Assembly (NCBI RefSeq): GCF_014640535.1
Contig: NZ_BMHD01000001.1
Coordinates: 932,214-996,213, forward strand
Direction: 5' to 3'
DNA length: 64,000 nt
Source: Cnuibacter physcomitrellae
GTDB lineage: Bacteria; Actinomycetota; Actinomycetes; Actinomycetales; Microbacteriaceae
The translations under genes were made by a program, and so were the position numbers. The notes beneath the pieces were generated by a model that searched no databases, was not told the DNA's origin, and saw only the letters and a list, made by a program, of their open reading frames with translations. Below are positions 8,701-16,601 of this stretch, one piece after another; position 1 is the first letter of the stretch; each line of letters starts with the position of its first letter.

Positions 8701-10197
8701 TCAGAGCAGGATCTGCATCGGGTTCTCGACGAGCTCCGCGAGGCGGGCGAGCCACCGGGCGGCGATCGCCCCGTCCACCGGACGGTGGTCGACCGACAGC
8801 GTGACGGTGACGATGTCCGCCGGCACGACGCTGCCGTCCTCGGCGAAGACGGGCTGCCTCCGCGCGGCGCCGATGGCGAGGATCGCCGCCTGCGGCGGGT
8901 TGATGATCGCGGCGAACTCGTCCACGCCGAACATGCCGAGGTTCGAGATCGACAGCGTGCCGCCCTCGAGCTCCGACTGCTGCAGCTTCCCGGCGTTGGC
9001 GCGGGAGACCGCATCCTTGATCTTCGACGACAGGGACGACAGCGACAGGCTCTCGATGCCGCGGATGGTCGGGGTGACCAGCCCGCGCTCGCTCGCCACG
9101 GCGACGGAGACGTCGGCCGTCGGGAACGAGACCACGGCCTCGTCGGTCCAGATCACGTTCATCTCGGGCACGTCGATGAGAGCGCGAGCGGCCGCCTTCA
9201 CGAAGAAGTCGTTCACCGACACCCGGACGGACGACTGGGCGTTGACCTGGGCGCGGAGCTCGAGGAGCGCCGTCACGTCGAGGTGCTTCGTGAGATAGAA
9301 GTGCGGCGCCGTGCGCTTCGACTCCTGCAGACGCGACGCGATGAGCTTCCGCAGCCTCGAGTGCGGCTCGGAGGTCGCCCCCTCGGGCAACGCGGGGGTC
9401 TTCGCCGCCGGTGCGGCGGTCGACCCGGCGGAGGCCGCGGGTGAGGGAGCCGCGGCTGCCGGAGCCTCGGTCGCCCTCTCGGCGGGTGCGGGGCCGGACT
9501 CGGCCGCCGCCTTCACGTCGTCGCGGACGATGCGGCCGCCCGGACCCGACCCGGTGAGCGACGCGATGTCGACTCCGAGCTCCTTCGCCAGCCGCCGTGC
9601 CAGCGGGCTGGCGAAGCGGCGCTCCCCCGTGCCCGCGTCGGGCGCCGGCCCGGCAGGAGCCTCGTCCGACGCATCCTGGCCGCCGCCCGAGGCGATGGCC
9701 GGCCTGGCCGGCTCGGCGGGGGCGGGCGTCGCCGCGGGGGCCGCGACCGGCTCCGTAGCCGGCGTCTGGGCGGGCGCCTCGACGGGCACCACACCCTCCA
9801 CCGTCTCGGCCTCCTCGGCCTCGGGCAGTCCGGTGACCGCTCCCCCCGCGTCCGCCTCCGCCGCCACGGCCACAGCGGCGTCCGCACTCGACGACAGCGT
9901 GGGGTCGGTGCCGCCGCTCAGCTCGCGCACGAGCTCCTCGCCCGCACTGGCCGGCTCACCCGGGGCGAGCAGGACCGCGATCGGGTCGCCGACCGGCACC
10001 ATGGCGCCGGAGTCGACGAGCAGAGCGTGGACGATCGAGTCCTCGTCGACGTCGATGTCGACGACGGCCTTCTCGGTCTCGACCGAGGCGATGGTGTCGC
10101 CGGAGGCGAGCGTCGCGCCGACCTCGACCGTCCAGCCCTCGAGCGCGGCCTCGTCGGAGTCGGCGGAGACGCCGGGCATCCTCAGCAGACGTGCCAT
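8701..10197 (-). CDS. Dihydrolipoamide acyltransferase (E2) of a 2-oxoacid/acetoin dehydrogenase complex
   Basis: A 498-residue E2 that moves the acyl group from E1 to CoA via lipoate. The lipoyl domain is at residues 1-80 with the lipoylated Lys43 in SVETEKAVVD. A long Ala/Pro linker leads to a peripheral subunit-binding domain at about 194-230 (ASPLARRLAKELGVDI). The catalytic domain follows, with the DHRPVDG motif (His about 471). The ATG at 10197 follows GAGAGGATC. It lies 33 bp downstream of the fused E1 gene, forming an E1-E2 operon. No E3 lipoamide dehydrogenase is in the window, so the complex probably shares one encoded elsewhere. The substrate could be pyruvate, acetoin or a branched-chain 2-oxoacid. 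Confidence 0.9.
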   Translation of the reverse strand: MARLLRMPGVSADSDEAALEGWTVEVGATLASGDTIASVETEKAVVDIDVDEDSIVHALLVDSGAMVPVGDPIAVLLAPGEPASAGEELVRELSGGTDPTLSSSADAAVAVAAEADAGGAVTGLPEAEEAETVEGVVPVEAPAQTPATEPVAAPAATPAPAEPARPAIASGGGQDASDEAPAGPAPDAGTGERRFASPLARRLAKELGVDIASLTGSGPGGRIVRDDVKAAAESGPAPAERATEAPAAAAPSPAASAGSTAAPAAKTPALPEGATSEPHSRLRKLIASRLQESKRTAPHFYLTKHLDVTALLELRAQVNAQSSVRVSVNDFFVKAAARALIDVPEMNVIWTDEAVVSFPTADVSVAVASERGLVTPTIRGIESLSLSSLSSKIKDAVSRANAGKLQQSELEGGTLSISNLGMFGVDEFAAIINPPQAAILAIGAARRQPVFAEDGSVVPADIVTVTLSVDHRPVDGAIAARWLARLAELVENPMQILL

Positions 10198-10230
10198 GTC
10201 AGGATCCTCTCTGATTCTCTACGGCCGACG

Positions 10231-12405
10231 TCAGACGATCTCGGCGATCGCGGCGACGATGTCGTCGGTGGTCGCGAGCGCTGCGGCCTCGAGCACCTTG
10301 GAGATGCTCGGCGACGACTCCGACCCGCTGACCCGGAGCACCGGGGCGTCGAGCCAGTCGAAGAAGCGGCGCTGGATCTCGTCGGCCATCCATCCCCCGT
10401 ACGAGGTGCCCGCGGAGCCCTGCTCGACGATGATGACACGGTTCGTCTTCCTGATGGACTCGCCGATGGTGTCCCAGTCGACGCTCGCCTTGTCGAGCCA
10501 GCGCAGGTCGATGACCTCGCCGTCGACGCCGGCCTTGTCGACCGCCTCGAGCGCACGGGCGACCATCGACAGGTAGCTGATGACGGTCACGTCCTCGCCC
10601 TGGCGGCGCACCGCGGCCTTGCCGAACGGGAGCAGGAAGTCGAGGTCCTTGGGCGCGTCGCCGACCGTCTTGTAGAGGTCGGCGTCGTGCTCGAGCACCG
10701 CCACCGGGTCCTTGAGGCGCATCGCGGTGTTGAGGAGGCCGACGTAGTCGACGGCGCTCGAGGGCGCGATGATCCGCCAGCCGACGCTCGTGGCCAGGAT
10801 GCCGGCCGGGTCCATGGAGTGCTGCGATCCGTAGCCGGTGTTCGTGCCGATCTTGATGCGGAGCAGCAGCGGCATGTCGTGCTTGCCGCCGAACATGTGG
10901 CGGGCCTTGCCGATCTGGTTGAACAGCTGGTCGGCCGCCACCCACAGGAAGTCGGCGTACATGAGCTCGACCACCGGGTAGTAGCGCCCGTCGAGGGCGA
11001 GTCCGCCGCCGAAGCCGGTGAAGGCGTTCTCGCTGATCGGCGTGCCGAGCGTGCGGTCCGGGAAGTCGTCGGCGAGGCCCTTCGTGGCGCCGCGCGAGCC
11101 TCCGTTCAGGCGATGGACGTCCTCCCCGAGCACGACGATGCTCGAGTCCTGCTCCATCCGCCGGTGCATGACCTCGGCCACGACGTCGACGAACTTCTTC
11201 TGCTCGAGGTCGTCGGGGCCGAGCTCCGAGTCGTCCTTGACCGTGAGCCCCTCGAACGACGGGATGTCGCCCCGGATGCCGGTGTTGATGTTCGCCGGGT
11301 CGGGCCAGAGCTGCGACTGGATCTGGAGCTGCCCGGGCTTCCCGCCGGGCACGGGCTCGACGACCGTCGTGCCGATCTCCTGCATGATCGCCTTCGAGCG
11401 GGCACGGAGGTCCTTCGCCTCGTCGGCGGTGAGGATGCCGCGGCGCACGATGTGCTGCTCCATGATCGCGATCGGATCGCGGTCGCGCCACGACTTCTCC
11501 TCGTCCTTCGTGCGGTAGCCGAAGGCGCTGCCCGGGAACGGGCCGTTCTGGTGGAAGTAGCGGTAGGTGTCGGCCTCGATGATGGTCGGACCGCCGCCGT
11601 TCCGCATGTAGTCGACGGCCGCCTTCGTCGCGAGGTAGACGGCGAGGGTGTCCTGCCCGTCGACGCGCCACGAGGGGATGCCGAAGCCGAGCCCGCGACC
11701 GGAGAGGCGGGCCTCTCCCGTCGCCTCGCCGACGTTCGTCGACACCGCGTACTGGTTGTTCTCGATGAAGAAGCAGGTGGGGGTCGACCACGCCGAGGCG
11801 AGGTTGAAGCTCTCGAGCACCGACCCGATGTTCACCGCCCCGTCGCCGAAGTAGGTGAACGCCACGTTGTCGGTGCCGGCGTGACGGTCGGCCCAGCCGA
11901 AGCCGACCGCGAACGGCACGGCGCCGCCCACGATGGCGTTGGTGCCCATCGCGCCCGCCTCGGTCCACTGGAGGTGCATCGAGCCGCCGCGGCCGTTGCA
12001 GTAGCCGTCGGCGAGACCGGCGATCTCGGAGAGCGTGCGGTACAGCACGTCGCGCACCTCGGGGCTGAAGTCCGCCTTCGCGTCGAACCCGTCGGGCGAG
12101 ACGTGCCCCAGCGCCTTGGCGAGGAACTGGTGGTGGCCTCGGTGCGAGCCGTTGATCTGGTCCGCGCTGACCAGCGGGAGGATCGAGCCCACGGCCCCGC
12201 CCTCCTGGCCGATCGACGAGTGGGCCGGGCCGTTGATGAGCTTCTGCCCGGCCAGCTCGAGGACGTACTCCTCGAACGCGCGGATGAGGTTCAGCTGCAC
12301 CAGCATGGTCTGCAGCAGCCTCGGGTCGGCCGAGTCCCAGTCGGACTTCGTCGTGCGCAGTTCCACCCACTGGGCGGCCGGCTTGAGCTTGGTGGTCGTT
12401 GCCAT
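10231..12405 (-). CDS. Fused E1 alpha-beta thiamine-diphosphate dehydrogenase
   Basis: A 724-residue single-chain E1 joining the alpha subunit (about 1-370) and beta subunit (about 390-724), which are separate polypeptides in most pyruvate and acetoin dehydrogenase complexes. The alpha half carries the thiamine-diphosphate motif starting GDGAVN at residue 187. The beta half begins KKFVDVVAEVMHRRMEQD and includes VLGEDV and an ENAFTGFGGGLAL block. The ATG at 12405 follows GAGGATGAGGATCA. It diverges from the GntR regulator at 12629, and a site like those upstream of the polyol genes lies between them. The fusion and its position suggest that it oxidises a 2-oxoacid made by the local catabolic pathway, or pyruvate; sequence alone does not decide. 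Confidence 0.85.
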   Translation of the reverse strand: MATTTKLKPAAQWVELRTTKSDWDSADPRLLQTMLVQLNLIRAFEEYVLELAGQKLINGPAHSSIGQEGGAVGSILPLVSADQINGSHRGHHQFLAKALGHVSPDGFDAKADFSPEVRDVLYRTLSEIAGLADGYCNGRGGSMHLQWTEAGAMGTNAIVGGAVPFAVGFGWADRHAGTDNVAFTYFGDGAVNIGSVLESFNLASAWSTPTCFFIENNQYAVSTNVGEATGEARLSGRGLGFGIPSWRVDGQDTLAVYLATKAAVDYMRNGGGPTIIEADTYRYFHQNGPFPGSAFGYRTKDEEKSWRDRDPIAIMEQHIVRRGILTADEAKDLRARSKAIMQEIGTTVVEPVPGGKPGQLQIQSQLWPDPANINTGIRGDIPSFEGLTVKDDSELGPDDLEQKKFVDVVAEVMHRRMEQDSSIVVLGEDVHRLNGGSRGATKGLADDFPDRTLGTPISENAFTGFGGGLALDGRYYPVVELMYADFLWVAADQLFNQIGKARHMFGGKHDMPLLLRIKIGTNTGYGSQHSMDPAGILATSVGWRIIAPSSAVDYVGLLNTAMRLKDPVAVLEHDADLYKTVGDAPKDLDFLLPFGKAAVRRQGEDVTVISYLSMVARALEAVDKAGVDGEVIDLRWLDKASVDWDTIGESIRKTNRVIIVEQGSAGTSYGGWMADEIQRRFFDWLDAPVLRVSGSESSPSISKVLEAAALATTDDIVAAIAEIV

Positions 12406-12537
12406 TGATCCTCATCCTCGATGAATCCCCCGTGTGTCACACGGGATCGACGGTCGGCCTCGTCGCCGAAGGCGTCGGATATGCTGGGGCGAAGCACGAC
12501 GATGGTGCCTCACCTGGAGCAAACCTACCGTACAACT

Positions 12538-12550
12538 CTATACATGTACA
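12538..12550. promoter_or_regulatory. Candidate GntR-type operator, site A
   Basis: CTATACATGTACA sits in the gap between the divergent gntR and E1 genes. Its first ten bases define the half-site also seen near 15173-15198, 19104-19153, 23562-23582 and 33583-33596. It is strikingly AT-rich for this DNA. Confidence 0.55.
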
Positions 12551-12628
12551 CATCGTGACTGTGAGAATGCCGGTGACTTCGAGATCGGGGCGGAGTGCTA
12601 CCAGGTCTGATGCGAGGAGATTTCGACG

Positions 12629-13363
12629 GTGACTGAGGTTCTCGACCGCAATTCGGCGACGCCGCTCTACGTGCAGCTGTCCGACCTCATCCGCGACAAG
12701 ATCACGCGCGGAGAGTGGGTGCCCGACCAGAAGATCCCGTCCGAGAACGAGTTCAACGCGCTCTACGGCATCAGCCGCATGACGGCGCGCCAGGTGCTCG
12801 CGCGACTGGTCGACGAGGGTCTGCTGTTCCGGGTGCAGGGCAAGGGCACGTTCGTGTCGCGCCGCAAGATCTCGACGCGCTCACCCTCCTACATGGGCAT
12901 CCGCGAGCAGCTCGAGCAGCAGGGCTACGCCACGAGCACCGAGATCCTGAGCGAGCAGCTCATCGAGGCGGATGCGCGGGTCGCCCGCGAGCTCGGACTG
13001 GCGGAGGGCACGCCCGTCTACGCCATCCGCCGGCTGCGGCGGGTGGAGGACACCCCGATCAGCCTGCACGAGTCGTACGTGCCGCAGACCCTCGCGCCCG
13101 GCATCATCGAGCGCGACCTCGCCTCGCAGCAGCTGTGCACGGTGCTCGAGCTCGACTACGACCTGCAGATGGCGCACGTGACCGAGACGCTGGAGACGTC
13201 AGCGGCGTCGAAGGCCGAGGCGAAGCTGTTCGGCAATCGGCCGGGCACTCCGCTGCTCCTGCTCGAGCAGCGGATCTCGTCGGCATCGGGCGTCCCGTTC
13301 GAGTTCGCCCGCATCCACTTCCGCGGCGACATGATCCGCCTCGAGTTCCACTACGACCTCTAG
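12629..13363 (+). CDS. GntR family regulator, HutC subfamily
   Basis: A 244-residue ligand-responsive repressor/activator. The winged helix is at residues 1-78: PLYVQLSDLIRDKI, then KIPSENEFNALYGISRMTARQVLARL, then the wing GKGTFV. A UTRA effector-binding domain follows (about 95-240), ending RIHFRGDMIRLEFHYDL. HutC-type members often sense sugar phosphates or catabolic intermediates. The GTG start follows GAGGAG. It lies at the left end of the polyol island, and CTATACAWGT-like sites occur in its own promoter gap and in four other island promoters, so it is the likely regulator of the whole set. A gene 97 bp downstream converges on it. Confidence 0.88.
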   Translation: MTEVLDRNSATPLYVQLSDLIRDKITRGEWVPDQKIPSENEFNALYGISRMTARQVLARLVDEGLLFRVQGKGTFVSRRKISTRSPSYMGIREQLEQQGYATSTEILSEQLIEADARVARELGLAEGTPVYAIRRLRRVEDTPISLHESYVPQTLAPGIIERDLASQQLCTVLELDYDLQMAHVTETLETSAASKAEAKLFGNRPGTPLLLLEQRISSASGVPFEFARIHFRGDMIRLEFHYDL

Positions 13364-13381
13364 CCCGCGCGCGGCGGCGCC

Positions 13382-13441
13382 GGCTTTGTCCACGAAAGGC
13401 ACGTTCCCGCGTCGCGGAACGTGCCTTTCGTGGACAAAGCC
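13382..13441. terminator. Perfect 26-bp inverted repeat between convergent genes
   Basis: Arms 13382-13407 and 13416-13441 pair perfectly around an 8-base loop, between the converging gntR and HAD genes. The arms contain GAAAGGCACG/CGTGCCTTTC and begin with TTTGTCCACG. Confidence 0.75.
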
Positions 13442-13460
13442 CGGGTGGTGCTGAGAGGGG

Positions 13461-14249
13461 TCAGGAGGCGCGGAGGGCGGCGTGGTCCGCGAGGACGCGC
13501 TCGAGGCCCGCGAGGTCGATGACGCCGTCGGCGTTGCGGACGTCGAGGCCGGCGAGGAGCTTCGCGGGGGCTCCCTCGTCGCCGAGCGAGTCGACCACCG
13601 TCGTCGCGGCCGGGAACTCGTCGTCGCCGGTGAAGTGGCTGACGGTGACGACGTGCGCCATTCCTGCGGCGGCGGCCGCCGCGGCTCCGGACTGGGAGTC
13701 CTCGATGACGACGACCTCGTCGGGCGTGCGGCCGAGCTCCGAGGCGGTGAGCAGGTAGATGTCGGGCGCCGGCTTCTTCGCGGGCACGATGTCGCCGGCG
13801 TAGACGCCCGCCATCCTCGCCCGCTGGTCGGGGCCGATGACGGAGGCGAGCACCGCCTCCACGCTCTTCTCGGCGGAGGTGGACGCGCAGGCGACCTGCC
13901 ATCCCGCATCCAGGGCCTCGCCGATGATCCGCGCGATGCCGGTGCGGCCGGGGAGGGCGCCGGAGTCGACGAGCTCGACGTAGATGGCCGACTTCAGCTT
14001 GTGCGCGGCGAGGATCCGCTCGTCGAGCTCCTCGCCCGATCCGAGGTCGATCTCCGGATGCTGCGCGAGGTAGGCCTTGAGGCGCTCCTTGCCGCCGCCG
14101 ATCCGCAGCAGGGGGCCGTACTCCTCCGCGGTCCAGCGGAAGGGGAACCCGAGCTGCTCGAACGTGCGGTTGAACGCGACGAGGTGACCGTCGAGCTCGG
14201 TCTCCGCCAGCACGCCGTCGCAGTCGAGGATCAGGGCGCGGCCGCTCAC
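13461..14249 (-). CDS. HAD superfamily sugar phosphatase, CbbY-like
   Basis: A 262-residue HAD-IA hydrolase. Motif I is LDCDGVLAETE near residues 8-18, motif II the ACASTSAEKSV region, motif III the Lys of AKKPAPDIYLL, and motif IV VIEDSQSG. The ETELDGHLVAFNRTFEQLG and EYGPLLRIGGGKERL blocks resemble CbbY, which removes xylulose-1,5-bisphosphate, a misfire product of RuBisCO. The GTG start overlaps the stop of the class II aldolase (GTGA), so the two are translated together. A RuBisCO-like protein lies 11 kb away in the same island, which makes a role on a related ketose bisphosphate attractive. That link is inference; beta-phosphoglucomutase-like activity is the main alternative. Confidence 0.85.
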   Translation of the reverse strand: MSGRALILDCDGVLAETELDGHLVAFNRTFEQLGFPFRWTAEEYGPLLRIGGGKERLKAYLAQHPEIDLGSGEELDERILAAHKLKSAIYVELVDSGALPGRTGIARIIGEALDAGWQVACASTSAEKSVEAVLASVIGPDQRARMAGVYAGDIVPAKKPAPDIYLLTASELGRTPDEVVVIEDSQSGAAAAAAAGMAHVVTVSHFTGDDEFPAATTVVDSLGDEGAPAKLLAGLDVRNADGVIDLAGLERVLADHAALRAS

Positions 14250-15118
14250 GCGGTCACCCCCGCTCGTCCCGCGGACCCGAACAGCTGGATGTGCTCGATC
14301 ACGGTCTCGGTGACGGAGTCGCGGATCTGGTCGAACAGCTTCACCGGCTCCCACTTGCCGGTGCGCTCGGCCTCGGCGAGATGGTCGCGCGCCGAGTACA
14401 TGTACGACAGCTTCAGAGCCGTGGAGATGTTGATCTTCGAGACGCCGGCGTCGATGAAGGCGCGGAACTCCTCGGCGGAGAGCCCCGTGCCACCGTGCAG
14501 CACGATCGGGATGTCGGTGAGCGCGGCGAGCGCCCTGACCCGGTCGACCAGGAGCACGGGCGCCGCCTTGTACAGGCCGTGCGCGGTGCCGAGGGCGGGG
14601 GCGATGAGGTCGGTCGACGTCTCCTGCGCCACCTCGACGAGCTGCTCGTCGGAGTAGAAGTGCACGTTCGGATCGTCGGAGCCGACGCCGTCCTCGACAC
14701 CGACGATGTTCTCGATCTCGCTCTCCACGTCGACGCCCCGGGCGTGCGCCTCGGCCGTGACCTCCGCGGTCTCGGCGCGGGCGACGTCGAAGGGGCGGTC
14801 GGAGGCGTCGAAGAGCACCGACGACCAGCCGTGGGCGATCGCCTCGGTGATCACCGCCCGATCGGGGCAGTGGTCGAGGTGCAGTGCGACGGGCACGGAC
14901 GCGTCGTCGGCCGCGGCCTGAGCGAGCGCCGCGAGCACGGGGGCTCCGAAGTACTTCACCGTCTTGACCGAGGTCTGCAGGATGATCGGCGAGCCGACCG
15001 AGTCGGCGGCCTTCACGACGGCCGCGATCGAGATGCCGTCGACGATGTTGACCGCCGGGACCGCGTAGCCGGCCGCGCGCGCCTCCAGCGCGAGCTGCTT
15101 CGTGCTGGCGAAAGTCAT
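14246..15118 (-). CDS. Class II fructose/tagatose-bisphosphate aldolase family protein
   Basis: A 290-residue zinc-dependent aldolase. ALHLDHCPD carries the catalytic Asp and first zinc His, followed by SSVLFDAS, a Glu-rich ESEIENIVGVEDGV segment, GTAHGLY (second zinc His), VLHGGTGLS (third zinc His and phosphate-binding glycines) and SKINISTAL. This family cleaves ketose-1-phosphates or -1,6-bisphosphates to dihydroxyacetone phosphate plus an aldehyde. I start at the ATG at 15118, which has AGGAGG upstream; further upstream in frame is promoter sequence. The length matches GatY/KbaY-type enzymes rather than the longer glycolytic FbaA. Its own promoter and operator lie at 15167-15198, and it is coupled to the CbbY-like phosphatase. 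Confidence 0.87.
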   Translation of the reverse strand: MTFASTKQLALEARAAGYAVPAVNIVDGISIAAVVKAADSVGSPIILQTSVKTVKYFGAPVLAALAQAAADDASVPVALHLDHCPDRAVITEAIAHGWSSVLFDASDRPFDVARAETAEVTAEAHARGVDVESEIENIVGVEDGVGSDDPNVHFYSDEQLVEVAQETSTDLIAPALGTAHGLYKAAPVLLVDRVRALAALTDIPIVLHGGTGLSAEEFRAFIDAGVSKINISTALKLSYMYSARDHLAEAERTGKWEPVKLFDQIRDSVTETVIEHIQLFGSAGRAGVTA

Positions 15119-15166
15119 CAGGTGTTCCCTCCTCTGGATCGGAGCGGCTCTGCTGCGATCCGGACC

Positions 15167-15198
15167 AATATAACAAGTATAGCCAACCCTATACAACC
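15167..15198 (-). promoter_or_regulatory. Promoter with embedded operator, site C, for the aldolase operon
   Basis: On the minus strand a TTGTAT -35 (15191-15196) and TATATT -10 (15167-15172) are 18 bp apart. The spacer contains ACAAGTATAG, and an inverted partner CTATACAACC overlaps the -35, so a repressor bound here would block RNA polymerase. Confidence 0.55.
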
Positions 15199-16580
15199 TG
15201 GTTGACGGCGGGGATCAGAGCCCTCCGCCGACCTCGGCCGCGCGCGCGAACACACGGTCGAACAGCCGGTCGTCCCACCGGCCGGCGAGCACGAAGACGT
15301 CGGCGAGCGACAGCCGGTCGCGCATGAAGGGAAGCGCACCGAGCGCCCATCGGGCACGCTCGGAGGACACGGCCGGGGTCAGCTCGGAGAAGGTCAGGGG
15401 CGCCCCCCCAGAGCCTCAACGCCGCGGCCGGATGCGCCGGATCGCCGGCGAGCTGCTCGAGCGTGGCGAGATGGCCCTCGCGACCGGCGAAGAACGCCTC
15501 CACCCGATCGCCGACGGACGCCCAGCGATCTATCTTCTTCTCGACGGCGCGCCAGCACTCCTCGCCCAGCGCGCCGGAGGGGTCGACGGGCGACCAGGTC
15601 TCGAGCACGCGCTCCCGCAGCCCGGTCGGCGCCGAGAGATCGTCCGGGCCGAGATCCAGCAGATGCTCCTCGTGGAGCGCGACGTCCCACAGGGAGGCGG
15701 CGAGGATGCTCGCGACGCCCACCTGGGCGCCGTGCAGATCGTGCCGGGCGTGAGTGGCCATCGCGGACATGTCGAGCACGTGGCTCACCAGGTGCTCGAC
15801 GCCCGAGAGCGGAGCGGTCGTCCCGGCGTCGCCGATGACGAGTCCGCCGACCGTGAGCACCTCGACGAGGGCGGCGAGGCGCTCGGCCTCGGTCGCCGAC
15901 GCGTCGGCGAGCCGCGGGGCGATCTCGCGGACCGGATCGACGAAGCGGTCGTCGTACTCCCCCGGGTCCATCCCGATGGCGCAGGCCAGGTACCAGTCGG
16001 CGGGCGCCGACCAGATCGCCACGGCATCCCCCACTCCTGCTCGGGTGAGCTCGACCGGCGCCTCCGCGACGACGTCGGAGTCGATGACGAGTGCGGCCGG
16101 CCACATGCTCGGGACCGTGCGCTTCGCGCCGTTCTGCACGAGGACGGAGAGCGGGTCGGCGAAGCCGTTGACGCTCGCCGCCGTCTGGACCGAGATCAGC
16201 GGCGCGGCCACGGCCGCGGCCACCACCTTGCCCAGGTCGCTCACCGTGCCGGAGCCGACGGCGATCACGACGGCCGCCCCCGCCGCATCCGCCGACGCCC
16301 GGGCGACCGTGGCCTCGTCGAGCGTCACGCCGTGATCGGACTCGAGGGCCTCGACCGTCCGGCTCGAGCGGCCCTCGTGGAGCAGCGCACGCACGAGCTC
16401 CAGGAGGTCGACCGTGTCGACGACCTTGGCCGCCGAGTCGGTGAGCAGCACGATCTCGCCGGTGGGTGCGAGCTCGTCGACGAGGGCGCCGATCCCGCGG
16501 ACGGCGCCCTCGCCCGAGAGGACGCGCATGGCGCCCTGCGAGGAGGCGAGGGAGAGCTCGGCGAGGGAGGCGGTGGTCAT
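15189..16580 (-). CDS. sn-Glycerol-1-phosphate dehydrogenase (AraM/EgsA-like), C-terminus frameshifted
   Basis: An iron-containing-dehydrogenase-fold protein related to the NAD(P)-dependent glycerol-1-phosphate dehydrogenase AraM, which interconverts dihydroxyacetone phosphate and sn-glycerol-1-phosphate. Visible features are VGSGTVSDLGK, SVQTAASVNGFAD, the metal Asp region AGVGDAVAIWSAPADWYLA and the metal His segments EHLVSH and HARHDLHG. From residue 391 the frame turns into Arg-rich sequence. Removing one G from a run of seven (15403-15409) restores LWGAPLTFSELTP followed by a helical tail ending at 15215, giving 454 residues. So this is a real lesion, a phase-variable tract or a sequencing error. 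The ATG at 16580 follows AAAGGA. It follows an AraL-like phosphatase, as AraM follows AraL in Bacillus. Confidence 0.82.
   Translation of the reverse strand: MTTASLAELSLASSQGAMRVLSGEGAVRGIGALVDELAPTGEIVLLTDSAAKVVDTVDLLELVRALLHEGRSSRTVEALESDHGVTLDEATVARASADAAGAAVVIAVGSGTVSDLGKVVAAAVAAPLISVQTAASVNGFADPLSVLVQNGAKRTVPSMWPAALVIDSDVVAEAPVELTRAGVGDAVAIWSAPADWYLACAIGMDPGEYDDRFVDPVREIAPRLADASATEAERLAALVEVLTVGGLVIGDAGTTAPLSGVEHLVSHVLDMSAMATHARHDLHGAQVGVASILAASLWDVALHEEHLLDLGPDDLSAPTGLRERVLETWSPVDPSGALGEECWRAVEKKIDRWASVGDRVEAFFAGREGHLATLEQLAGDPAHPAAALRLWGGAPDLLRADPGRVLRACPMGARCASLHARPAVARRRLRARRPVGRPAVRPCVRARGRGRRRALIPAVNQVV
15403..15409 (-). other. Seven-G homopolymer causing a +1 frameshift
   Basis: On the coding strand the tract reads T-G7-C. 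Six Gs would keep the conserved C-terminal frame open to a TGA at 15215-15217; seven send translation into an unrelated frame to 15189. Confidence 0.7.
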
Positions 16581-16601
16581 CGGGGTCCTTTCGCCGTCGC
16601 C

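Noticed and set aside
13386-13437. Two inverted TTTGTCCACG words, close to the DnaA box, as a replication or titration site
   Set aside because: They are just the outer part of a perfect terminator hairpin between convergent genes, each differs from the TTGTCCACA box, and no dnaA/dnaN neighbourhood is present.
15189-16580. Ordinary glycerol dehydrogenase (GldA)
   Set aside because: The SVNGFAD and ADWYLA blocks and the neighbouring AraL-like gene fit AraM-type glycerol-1-phosphate dehydrogenases better.
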